From: JAABRB01 sp963735025
GTDB taxonomy: Bacteria; Pseudomonadota; Gammaproteobacteria; Burkholderiales; SG8-39
DNA length: 64,000 bases
NCBI GenBank assembly: GCA_963735025.1
Contig: CAVTJG010000017.1
Location: 62,001-126,000, forward strand
Reading direction: 5' to 3'
The notes beneath the pieces were generated by a model. The model ran no database searches and was not told where the DNA came from. It saw only the letters and a program-made list of their open reading frames with translations. Position 1 is the stretch's first letter, and the number at the start of each line of letters is the position of its first letter. The position numbers and the translations under genes are program-made. This document shows positions 26,015 to 33,897 of the stretch, in pieces.

Positions 26015-26354
26015 CGAGCGTGCCGTGCTGGCGCGAGTAATACGCTGCGAGCCCTTCCATTTCTTCCAGCGTCAGGGTCTGGGCCTGAGCTGCCATGATG
26101 GGATTCTTGCGCGCGCCGGACTTGTAGCTCTTGAGCGAATGGAGCAGATAGTCGGAGTGCTGCCCGGCAAGCTTCGGAAAGTCGGGACCGGTAGGTGTGT
26201 TCCCGTCGGGACCATGACAGGCCGCGCACACTTCCTTCGCCTTCTTCTCGATCGCAGCATCGTCAGCGGCATGCGCAATTCCCGCCGCCAGGAGAATCAC
26301 GGGGACGGCGGAAATCATCGCGACCAGCGCCAACTTGCTCATTGGAAGCCTCAT
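26001..26354 (-). CDS. Monohaem cytochrome c (c4-half-like)
   Basis: Periplasmic electron carrier, 117 residues from the ATG at 26354, which overlaps the stop of the upstream cytochrome gene (ATGA). An ATG at 26342 is an alternative start. A signal peptide with cleavage after AHA precedes the mature protein. The haem motif is CAACH in AKEVCAACHGPDGN, and PIMAAQAQTL holds the Met ligand. FPKLAGQHSDYLLHSL is typical of cytochrome c4-type domains. Its 3' end overlaps the end of nth by 14 bases on the opposite strand. With its neighbour it looks like the two halves of a dihaem cytochrome c4 on separate polypeptides. Confidence 0.88.
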   Translation of the reverse strand: MRLPMSKLALVAMISAVPVILLAAGIAHAADDAAIEKKAKEVCAACHGPDGNTPTGPDFPKLAGQHSDYLLHSLKSYKSGARKNPIMAAQAQTLTLEEMEGLAAYYSRQHGTLVTKK

Positions 26355-26680
26355 TTCGCGCCCCCGTAGTACGCGGCCAGATCGGCCATGTCCTGGGCCG
26401 AGAGTCCGCGTGCGATGCCCTGCATCGAGGGATGGCTGCGCTCCCCGGACCTGTATTCCTGGAGTGCCTTCACGATGTACGCAGGCGACTGCCCACCGAT
26501 CATGGGCACCTGATACACGTCGGGAAAGGCGGTCCGGTAGCCGGTGACGCCATGGCATCCGATGCACATCGAATTCTTGCCCTTGGCAGCCGCGGCATCA
26601 CCCTTGGGGGCGCCGTCCTGCGCAACCGCGGGCGCCGCGACGGCGAGCGCAAGCATTAGCGCGACAAACAGTCTCATCAT
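26351..26680 (-). CDS. Monohaem cytochrome c (first of a coupled pair)
   Basis: Periplasmic cytochrome, 109 residues. The signal peptide (MRLFVALMLALAVAAPAVAQ) ends with an AQ cleavage region. The haem site is CIGCH, and HPSMQGIA contains a candidate axial Met. The C-terminal DMADLAAYYG helix is the class I hallmark. The haem motif is followed by GVTGYRTAFPDVYQVP instead of the more common GxDG run. It ends in an ATGA overlap with the second cytochrome gene. It may accept electrons from a quinol oxidase-type complex or from the Rieske protein. The partner is unknown. Confidence 0.88.
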   Translation of the reverse strand: MMRLFVALMLALAVAAPAVAQDGAPKGDAAAAKGKNSMCIGCHGVTGYRTAFPDVYQVPMIGGQSPAYIVKALQEYRSGERSHPSMQGIARGLSAQDMADLAAYYGGAK

Positions 26681-26748
26681 CGGGATCTCGTTGTGGAAAC
26701 GGAGGGTGGACTTGGTGGACTAGATTTGAATGACGCTTGTTCTAATCC

Positions 26749-26808
26749 CGCATCTTTTGATCGGGCAACTATTGATCGGGCATCTTTTGTTCGGACATCT
26801 TTTGTTCG
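26749..26808. repeat. Four tandem 15-bp repeats
   Basis: Units GCATCTTTTGATCGG (26749-26763), GCAACTATTGATCGG, GCATCTTTTGTTCGG and ACATCTTTTGTTCGC (ending 26808) stand head to tail. They lie in the 281-bp spacer between the divergent cytochrome pair and the MoxR gene. They are AT-rich compared with their surroundings. No coding function is evident. Confidence 0.85.
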
Positions 26809-26919
26809 CGCAATTCTACCCAAGCCGCGCAGGACGGTCAAAGAGATCGGGCGGCCGTCGCCGAGTATCCGGGATTGTGCCGCTGCCCGCAGCCGGGATG
26901 GGGCAAAGTGGACCGGTTT

Positions 26920-26939
26920 TGGACAGGTATAATTGTCCA
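26920..26939 (+). promoter_or_regulatory. Consensus -10 inside an inverted repeat, MoxR/VWA operon
   Basis: TATAAT at 26928-26933 is a perfect -10 hexamer. It sits inside the inverted repeat TGGACA (26920-26925) / TGTCCA (26934-26939), so a repressor bound there would cover the promoter. The MoxR start is at 26962. No good -35 is seen at the usual spacing. Confidence 0.5.
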
Positions 26940-26961
26940 TCCGTCAGAGGGGAATCGTCGC

Positions 26962-27804
26962 ATGCGCTTCAATGGCTCCGCCACCTACGTCGCAACGGAG
27001 GACCTGAATCTCGCGGTCAATGCGGCGATCACACTCGAGCGGCCATTGCTGATCAAGGGTGAGCCCGGCACCGGGAAAACCAAGCTCGCCGAGGAAGTCG
27101 CCGCGGCACTGGGCATGCCCCTTCTCGAGTGGCACATCAAGTCCACCACCAAGGCCCAGCAAGGCCTCTACGAGTACGACGCGGTCTCCCGGCTGCGGGA
27201 CTCGCAACTCGGTGATTCCCGGGTCCACGACATCCGGAACTACATCGTCAAGGGCATGCTCTGGCAGGCCTTCACGTCGGAGACGCCGGTGGTGCTGCTG
27301 ATCGACGAGGTGGACAAGGCCGACATCGAGTTCCCCAACGACCTGCTCCGGGAGCTCGACCGCATGGAGTTCTACGTTTACGAGACGCGTGAGCTCGTCA
27401 AGGCGAAGCACCGCCCGATCGTCTTCATCACCTCGAACAACGAGAAGGAGCTCCCCGACGCGTTCCTGCGACGCTGCTTCTTCCACTACATCCGCTTCCC
27501 GGACAAGGACACGATGGAGCAGATCGTGGAAGTGCACTTCCCGGCCATCAAGAAGATGCTCCTGCGCGAGGCGCTGGAGGCATTCTTCGAGGTGCGCGAG
27601 GTTCCCGGCCTCAAGAAGAAGCCTTCGACTTCCGAGCTCCTGGACTGGTTGAAGCTGCTGCTTGCGGAGGACATTCCCGCCGAGGCGCTGCGCTCGAAGG
27701 ACCGCAAGACGATCGTGCCGCCCCTGCACGGCGCACTCTTGAAGAACGAGCAGGATGTCCATCTCTTCGAGCGGCTCGTGTTCATGGCCCGGCAGAACCG
27801 CTGA
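26962..27804 (+). CDS. MoxR-family AAA+ ATPase (second system)
   Basis: 280-residue cytoplasmic AAA+ ATPase. Walker A is IKGEPGTGKTKLAEEV (about residues 31-46), Walker B VVLLIDEVDKAD, and sensor 1 VFITSNNEKELPDAF. It matches the MoxR subgroup paired with CoxE-like VWA proteins. The ATG at 26962 follows AGAGGGGAA. The GNAT gene starts 9 bp after the stop, and the VWA gene follows that, giving a three-gene unit. The ATPase probably drives a VWA partner in inserting metal into, or maturing, an enzyme. The client is unknown. Confidence 0.9.
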   Translation: MRFNGSATYVATEDLNLAVNAAITLERPLLIKGEPGTGKTKLAEEVAAALGMPLLEWHIKSTTKAQQGLYEYDAVSRLRDSQLGDSRVHDIRNYIVKGMLWQAFTSETPVVLLIDEVDKADIEFPNDLLRELDRMEFYVYETRELVKAKHRPIVFITSNNEKELPDAFLRRCFFHYIRFPDKDTMEQIVEVHFPAIKKMLLREALEAFFEVREVPGLKKKPSTSELLDWLKLLLAEDIPAEALRSKDRKTIVPPLHGALLKNEQDVHLFERLVFMARQNR

Positions 27805-27813
27805 CGGACCGGC

Positions 27814-28440
27814 GTGCGCGAATCCACGAATCCGGCGCCCTGGCCCCATCTCACGCCGGTTTTCCTCGAGCGGAGCCCGGTTCGTCTGCGACCGCTCGCG
27901 GCGGTGGATGCGCCGTCGCTGGTCGAGGCGGCAAGGGACGGCGAGCTGTGGTCGCTCGGTTTCACGACCATCGGCAGTCCCGCCACCATGGCGAAATGGG
28001 TCGATTCGGCCCTGACTGCAAGTGCCGAGGGCCGCGCGCTGCCTTTCGTGGTCGAGGACGTCGCCACTCGAAAGCTGATCGGATCGACGCGTTTTCTCAA
28101 CATCGACCTTGCAAATCACCGCCTCGAGATCGGCAACACCTGGTACGCGGCTTCCCACCAGCGCTCGCCGGTCAACACGACCTGCAAGATCCTGCTCCTC
28201 GCCCATGCCTTCGATACGCTCGGTGCGGTGGCGGTCGAGTTCAGGACGGACGAGCGCAACGTCCGCTCGCGCCAGGCGATCCTGGATCTCGGCGCCCATC
28301 ACGACGGGGTGTTGCGACATCACATGATCATGCCGGACGGTTGGTTGCGCAACACGTACGTCTTCTCCATCCTGCGCGCGGAGTGGCCCGCAGTACGCGA
28401 CCGGCTCGAGTCGCGGCTCATGCACCACGCCACGGCCTGA
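27814..28440 (+). CDS. GNAT-family N-acetyltransferase (RimJ/RimL-like)
   Basis: 208-residue acetyl-CoA-dependent acetyltransferase. It shows the Acetyltransf_3 pattern: VRLRPLAAVDAPSLVEAA at the start, LIGSTRFLNID, GNTWYAASHQRSPVNT around the acetyl-CoA site, and FRTDERNVRSRQAIL for the motif A/B end. It begins with GTG at 27814, 9 bp after the MoxR gene, and ends 15 bp before the VWA gene. Whether it acetylates a protein N-terminus or a small molecule cannot be told. Its position inside a MoxR-VWA unit is unusual. Confidence 0.82.
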   Translation: MRESTNPAPWPHLTPVFLERSPVRLRPLAAVDAPSLVEAARDGELWSLGFTTIGSPATMAKWVDSALTASAEGRALPFVVEDVATRKLIGSTRFLNIDLANHRLEIGNTWYAASHQRSPVNTTCKILLLAHAFDTLGAVAVEFRTDERNVRSRQAILDLGAHHDGVLRHHMIMPDGWLRNTYVFSILRAEWPAVRDRLESRLMHHATA

Positions 28441-28455
28441 GAACGGGATCCTGAG

Positions 28456-29631
28456 ATGCTCGCCGGTTTCTTCCTGCGGATGAAGAGCGCCAAGCTCCCC
28501 GTCTCAATCAAGGAGTATCTGACGCTGATCGAGGCGATGTCGAAGAACGTCATCGAGCCGTCGATCGACCAGTTCTACTACCTCGCGCGCACGGCGCTCG
28601 TGAAAGACGAGTCGCACTATGACAAGTTCGACCGGGTTTTCGCCGAGTTCTTCAAGGGCGTCGAGTCATTGGTCGGTGCGGAGGTCGACATTCCTCTCGA
28701 GTGGCTGATGAAGCAGGCTGAGCTCAACCTGTCCCCCGAAGAGAAGGCGCTGATCGACGCGCTGGGCGGTTGGGAAAAGCTCATGGAGACGCTCAAGCAG
28801 CGTCTCGAGGAGCAGAAGGGCCGCCACCAGGGCGGCAGCAAATGGATCGGCACGGCCGGCACGTCGCCGTTCGGCGCGTACGGATACAACCCGGAAGGGA
28901 TCCGCATCGGGCAGGACAAGAGCCGGAATCGCACCGCGGTCAAGGTCTGGGACCAGCGCGAGTACCGCAACTACGACTCGGATGTGGAGCTCGGCGTACG
29001 GAACATCAAGGTCGCGCTGCGCCGGCTGCGTCGCTTCGCCCGGGAAGGCGCGCCGGACGAGCTGGATCTGCCGACGACCATCGACTCGACTGCCCGCAAT
29101 GCCGGCTATCTCGATCTGCAGATGCGTCCCGAGCGCCACAATGCGGTGAAGGTGCTGATGTTCCTGGATGTCGGCGGTTCAATGGACGATCACATCAAGC
29201 TCGCCCAGGAGACGTTTTCCGCAGCGAAGTCCGAGTTCAAGCACCTCGAGTACTTCTACTTCCACAACTGCCTCTACGATTTCGTGTGGAAGGAGAATCA
29301 CCGCCGCCACGCCGAGCGCACCCGGACCGCGGACATCATGCATAAGTACGGGCACGACTATAAGGTGATCTTCGTCGGTGACGCGACCATGAGCCCTTAC
29401 GAGATCCTGCAGCCGGGCGGCTCCATCGAGTATCACAACGAGGAAGCCGGAGCGGTCTGGATCCGTCGCATGCTCGACGTGTATCCCAAGGCCATATGGC
29501 TCAACCCCGAGCCCGAGCAGCTCTGGCCCTACCGTCAGTCGATCGCGATCTTGCGTGAGCTCATGGGCGAGCGCATGTACCCGATGACCATCGACGGTCT
29601 CGAGCGAGCGATGCGCTATCTCTCCAAGTGA
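28456..29631 (+). CDS. CoxE-like VWA-domain protein
   Basis: 391-residue cytosolic protein partnered with the upstream MoxR ATPase. The N-terminal region (KLPVSIKEYLTLIEAMSK) is typical of the CoxE-like group. A linker with RNRTAVKVWDQREYRNYD follows. The C-terminal VWA-like domain has the metal-site segment LMFLDVGGSMDDH (about residues 233-245), a DxGxS variant of the canonical DxSxS. It then shows YFYFHNCLYDFVW, VIFVGDATMSP, and NPEPEQLWPY. It is co-directional with the MoxR and GNAT genes. The likely role is remodelling or metallation of a target enzyme. Confidence 0.87.
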   Translation: MLAGFFLRMKSAKLPVSIKEYLTLIEAMSKNVIEPSIDQFYYLARTALVKDESHYDKFDRVFAEFFKGVESLVGAEVDIPLEWLMKQAELNLSPEEKALIDALGGWEKLMETLKQRLEEQKGRHQGGSKWIGTAGTSPFGAYGYNPEGIRIGQDKSRNRTAVKVWDQREYRNYDSDVELGVRNIKVALRRLRRFAREGAPDELDLPTTIDSTARNAGYLDLQMRPERHNAVKVLMFLDVGGSMDDHIKLAQETFSAAKSEFKHLEYFYFHNCLYDFVWKENHRRHAERTRTADIMHKYGHDYKVIFVGDATMSPYEILQPGGSIEYHNEEAGAVWIRRMLDVYPKAIWLNPEPEQLWPYRQSIAILRELMGERMYPMTIDGLERAMRYLSK

Positions 29632-29683
29632 CCTCGCGCGAGCGCAGGAGGTGCCAGGTGTGCTTTCCCGACGCCGGACCTGG

Positions 29684-29730
29684 ATTCCCGCGGACCCTGC
29701 CCTCGAGCGGAGGTAATCGGGGGCGGGAAT
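29684..29730. repeat. Remnant of an ATTCCCGC...GCGGGAAT dyad between convergent genes
   Basis: ATTCCCGC (29684-29691) and GCGGGAAT (29723-29730) are inverted repeats 31 bp apart in the spacer between the VWA gene (+) and the GGDEF-EAL gene (-). The flanks (CCTGGATTCCCGC and GCGGGAATGACGG) resemble a widespread intergenic repeat, here with extra sequence between the arms. It may end transcription from both sides. No gene is seen in 29632-29750. Confidence 0.4.
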
Positions 29731-29750
29731 GACGGCTCTTGAGCTCCGGA

Positions 29751-32700
29751 TTAACCCCGCCGCGGAAACGCGAAGATGCTTGCCGTGCGCAGCATCGCGC
29801 GCTCGAACTCGCCGGCGGGAACGGGCGGGAGGAGCAAATTACCCATGTACTCGTTGCAGCCCATGTCGCGTAACAGGTGCAGCTCCGATTCGCGCTCCAC
29901 ACCCTCGGCGATCGTATCCAGCTGCAGGCTGCGCGCCATATCTATGATGGCGCGCACGACGATGCGATCGTCCTGGCTCGTCCCCATGAGACGCACGAAC
30001 GACCGGTCGATCTTGATCGCGTGCACGCCGAGCCTGCGCAGCTCGCTCATCGAGGAGTAGCCGGTTCCGAAGTCGTCGACGACGATGCGCACGCCTAGTT
30101 CGCGGAGCTTCCTGGTGAGCGCGCGACTGTCCTCGATGTGGCGCGTCAGGGCGCGCTCGGTGACCTCGATCTCGAGCAGCTCCGGCTCGAGGCCGCTCGT
30201 CTGCAGGGCCTCGCTGACACGCCCGATGAGCGCTTGATTGAACTGCTTGGGCGAAATGTTCACGGCTACCGCGAACGGCGGTCCGTGCAGCGCGTTCCAG
30301 GCCTTGGTGTGATTGCATGCCTGCTGCAGGACCCATTCGCCGAACGTGTGGATCATGCCGGTCTCCTCCAGCACGCGCATGAAGCGATCAGGACCGACGA
30401 GCCCGTGCTCGGGGTGCGCCCAGCGCAGGAGCGCCTCCGCGCCGGTGAGTTTTCCGCTCGTGATGTCGACGCGCGGCTGAAAGAACACCCGCAGCTCGCC
30501 GCGCTCCAGCGCGCCACGCATGGTCTCTTCGAGCTGCAGGCGCTCGGTGGTGCGCAGGTTCATGTCCGAGGAGAAGAACTGGTAGTTCTTGCGCCCGCTC
30601 GACTTCGCCGCGTACATCGCCGTGTCGGCGTGCCGCATCAGGGTCGCGGCATCCGCGCCGTCGCTCGGAAAGATCGCTATCCCGACACTGCCCGAGGTGA
30701 CGATCTTGTGTCCTTCGATCTCGCACGGCTGCGCTAGCGAGTTCAGGACCTTCTGCGCCACCTGTCCCGCGTCGTCGGGCGTCTTCAACCCCTCCAGCAC
30801 CACCACGAACTCGTCGCCGCCCTGGCGCGACAGCGTGTCGCCTTTGCGCACCACGCTGCCCAGGCGCCGCGCCACCTCCTTCAGCAAGAGATCGCCAGCC
30901 TGATGGCCCAGGGTATCGTTGATGTTCTTGAAGTGGTCGAGGTCGACGAACAGCACGCCGAGCAGCTCGCCGGCCCGCTGGGCGCTGAGCAGCCCCTGCC
31001 CGAGTCGATCGGCGAGCAGCAGTCGATTGGGCAGGCCGGTAAGCGGATCGCGTGTCGCGAGTTCCTCGATCCGGCGCTCGGCCTGCTTGCGCTCCGTGAT
31101 CTCCATCGCCGTGCCGCGGTAGCCCCGAACGAGACCCATGTCGTCCCGGATGGGCACGCCGCTCACCAGCTGCCAGACGAGGCCGCCCGAGCGGGCGAGT
31201 GAACGAATCTCGATGTTGCGGAACGGTTCGCCGTTCGCGACCGTCTCCCCGAGGGTGGCCTGGAGCTGCTCGACTTCCCCCGGCGGCATGAACTCCGTGG
31301 GCTTGCGCCCGTACATCTCCTCGCGCGCATAGCCCAATACCTGCTCGACGCGGCGCGACACGTACGTGTACCGGCCGTCGACGTCGGTCTCCCAGACATA
31401 CTCACCGGCGGCCTCCGCAAAATCACGAAACCGCCGCTCGCTCGCCTGCAATTGACGCTCGATGCGCTTGAGATCGGTGATATCCATCACCGAGGTCAGC
31501 AGTCGCACTTCGCCCATGAGATCGATGATCTCCGCCGAGAGCAGTACGTCCGCGAGCTCGCCCGACTGCTTGCGCATCCGGACTTCGTAATTCCGCACCC
31601 GTCCGCCGGCAGTAGCCCGCGCGCGGAACTCCTCCCGGTCGGGCTCCGACGCCCAGACACCCAGCTCGATGGAAGTCTTGCCGACCACCGCGTCCCGCGA
31701 GAAACCGAAGAATTCCGACCAGGCCTCGTTCACCTCGATGTAACGGCCGTCCGCAGGCGCACTGATCACTACCGGCACGGGACTCGTGTGGAAGATTTTC
31801 GCGAAACGCTGCTCGGACTCGACGAGCAGCCGCTCGCCGCGCCTGCGCTCGGTGACGTCCATGCACGACGAGAGCAGTACAGTCTCGCCAGCCAGCTCGG
31901 CGCGCTGCCCGGAGAAGAGAACGTCGACAAGTTCGCCGGAGCCCTTGCGCCAGCGGCACTCGACTTCACGCACCGATCCGGACGCGCGCAGCGTGTCGTA
32001 CATGCGATTGCGCAGATCGAGATCCACCCAGAGACCGATCTCGGCGAAGCTACGCCCGAGTATCGCGTCGCGTGCATAGCCGAACGTGCGCGCCCACGCA
32101 TCGTTCACGTCGATGACCCGAGCGTCTTCGAACGAGGAAAGCGCCAGCGGCTGCGGACTGTCCCGGAAAATCCCCTCCAGGCGCCCACGCGATTCGCGGA
32201 GCTCGCGCTCCACCTGATTGCGCTCCGTGATGTCGACCAGCGATCCGATGACACACTTCTCGCCGCCCAGCTCGACCACGAGCGCGGAGAGCTGTACTTC
32301 GGCGACCCTGCCATGCCGCGAACGGAATCTGAGCTCGATATCCTTGACTGTCCCGGTTGCCGCGAGCTCCCGGAACGCGCGCTCACGGACCTCGGGGTTC
32401 TCCATCAGGTTGAGCTCCTCCAGCGTGCGGCCGATGGCCTCGTCGCGCGGCACGCCCGAGAGCGCGCACCAGGCATCATTAACCTCGGTGACAACCCGGT
32501 CCGAAACCCTGCTGAGCGCCATCGCCTGGGGACTCGAGTGGAAGAGATGCGCGAAGAGCTGCTCCGACTCGCGCAGGGCCTGCTCCGCCTGCACCTGGTG
32601 CGTCACGTCCCGCCCCACGCCGCGATAGCCGCGAAACCGGCCCGTCTCGTCCAGAATCGGGTCGCCGCTCAGGAGCGCGTGCCGCGCGGTACCATCCGGA

Positions 32701-33890
32701 AGCGTACGGCGAATAGGATAGTCCCGGAACGGTCGATGTGCCTCCATATCCGCGCGATGGCGTTCCCACCCACCGTCGACCGGCGTGAGATTCTCGATCT
32801 CCCAGCGCGCCCGGCCGATCATGGATGCCGGGCTGATACCGGTCGTCGCCTCCACCCTGCCCGATAGCGAAGTGAATCGCAGCTGCTCGTTCATTTCCCA
32901 ATACCAGTCCGCCGACATCTCCGTCAGGCTCCGGAACCGGGCTTCGCTCTCGCGCATCCTCGCATGCGCGGCGCGGCTCGCCGCCCCGGTCGCGGAGAGG
33001 GAAAGCGTGAGCACTGCGAGCGCAGTGAACAATGCCTGCAACGTGACGACGTCGACGTAGTCTGGAATCGACGCAAGCGGACCGCTGCCGCTCGTCAAAC
33101 CGATCATGCAAAGCACGGCGACGCCAATATTGAAGGTCCCGACTTCGCGCAACGACAGCCTGATCGCGGGAAGCACAGCGAGCGGCGCCAGCACGAACGC
33201 GACGATGGGTAGACCGTGCCCCTCGCCGAGCAGCCGGGTGAGCACGTGCGCTCCGGAAAGCAGGACGAGCGTGATCACCAGGGCGTAGGCCACAATCGCC
33301 GCAGTACGGCGGTCAGGTCGCGGCGCCGCCAGCCAGCCGAACACGGCCGGAGCGGCGAGGAGTATTCCCAGCGCTTCGCTATCCCAGAGCGCCAACCACA
33401 CGGTCACCGTCTCTCCGGGAGCCATAAGGTCGCCTGCCATCAGGGCGCCGACGCCGATCGTTGCTCCCGCCAGCGGCGCGCAGACGACCGCCAGACATAT
33501 GAATGCGAAGACATCGCGACCGCGCGCAAGCGTGTGACGGAAATCGGCCGTGCGGGTGAGCATCCAGGCACCGGCGATTGCGGTCGATGCGCTACCGACA
33601 CCCAGGAGAATCGCTACCCATACCGGCATTCCCGCGGCGACGTAGGCACTGATCGCGCCCGCGAGGACACCCACTACGAGCCGGCGTCCAAACAGCACTA
33701 GCGCAGCGAGCGCGAGCCCGGTCGCAGGTGCGATTACCGGCACCGCGTCATGAACGACTGCAAGGTGCAGCATGGGCCAGGCAATAACGAAATAGACGAC
33801 CGCAATCGCTAGTGTGCGCAGCAGGTCAGCGCGGATGCCTGCCGGATCCATCGCAACTCGGACGACCGGAGGCGAAGGCGTCGACGCCAT
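29751..33890 (-). CDS. MASE1-PAS(x5)-GGDEF-EAL cyclic di-GMP protein
   Basis: 1379-residue membrane sensor that can make or degrade cyclic di-GMP. About eight hydrophobic segments at residues 20-310 form a MASE1 sensor. Five PAS domains follow (about 315-930), each linked by a TERR/ITER-type junction. The GGDEF domain (about 945-1105) has an intact active site (RQGGDEFVVVLEG). The EAL domain (about 1120-1370) has TGAEALLRW and DDFGTGYSS motifs, so both activities are possible. It starts 7 bp after the stop of a GspE/PilB-type ATPase gene on the same strand, implying shared transcription. Confidence 0.93.
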   Translation of the reverse strand: MASTPSPPVVRVAMDPAGIRADLLRTLAIAVVYFVIAWPMLHLAVVHDAVPVIAPATGLALAALVLFGRRLVVGVLAGAISAYVAAGMPVWVAILLGVGSASTAIAGAWMLTRTADFRHTLARGRDVFAFICLAVVCAPLAGATIGVGALMAGDLMAPGETVTVWLALWDSEALGILLAAPAVFGWLAAPRPDRRTAAIVAYALVITLVLLSGAHVLTRLLGEGHGLPIVAFVLAPLAVLPAIRLSLREVGTFNIGVAVLCMIGLTSGSGPLASIPDYVDVVTLQALFTALAVLTLSLSATGAASRAAHARMRESEARFRSLTEMSADWYWEMNEQLRFTSLSGRVEATTGISPASMIGRARWEIENLTPVDGGWERHRADMEAHRPFRDYPIRRTLPDGTARHALLSGDPILDETGRFRGYRGVGRDVTHQVQAEQALRESEQLFAHLFHSSPQAMALSRVSDRVVTEVNDAWCALSGVPRDEAIGRTLEELNLMENPEVRERAFRELAATGTVKDIELRFRSRHGRVAEVQLSALVVELGGEKCVIGSLVDITERNQVERELRESRGRLEGIFRDSPQPLALSSFEDARVIDVNDAWARTFGYARDAILGRSFAEIGLWVDLDLRNRMYDTLRASGSVREVECRWRKGSGELVDVLFSGQRAELAGETVLLSSCMDVTERRRGERLLVESEQRFAKIFHTSPVPVVISAPADGRYIEVNEAWSEFFGFSRDAVVGKTSIELGVWASEPDREEFRARATAGGRVRNYEVRMRKQSGELADVLLSAEIIDLMGEVRLLTSVMDITDLKRIERQLQASERRFRDFAEAAGEYVWETDVDGRYTYVSRRVEQVLGYAREEMYGRKPTEFMPPGEVEQLQATLGETVANGEPFRNIEIRSLARSGGLVWQLVSGVPIRDDMGLVRGYRGTAMEITERKQAERRIEELATRDPLTGLPNRLLLADRLGQGLLSAQRAGELLGVLFVDLDHFKNINDTLGHQAGDLLLKEVARRLGSVVRKGDTLSRQGGDEFVVVLEGLKTPDDAGQVAQKVLNSLAQPCEIEGHKIVTSGSVGIAIFPSDGADAATLMRHADTAMYAAKSSGRKNYQFFSSDMNLRTTERLQLEETMRGALERGELRVFFQPRVDITSGKLTGAEALLRWAHPEHGLVGPDRFMRVLEETGMIHTFGEWVLQQACNHTKAWNALHGPPFAVAVNISPKQFNQALIGRVSEALQTSGLEPELLEIEVTERALTRHIEDSRALTRKLRELGVRIVVDDFGTGYSSMSELRRLGVHAIKIDRSFVRLMGTSQDDRIVVRAIIDMARSLQLDTIAEGVERESELHLLRDMGCNEYMGNLLLPPVPAGEFERAMLRTASIFAFPRRG

Positions 33891-33897
33891 GGCGAGC

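Noticed and set aside
26677..26940. Minus-strand small frame over the 15-bp repeats, with RTKDA-type repeats
   Set aside because: The periodic residues are only translation of the DNA repeats. There is no RBS, it overlaps the cytochrome start, and it shows no family.
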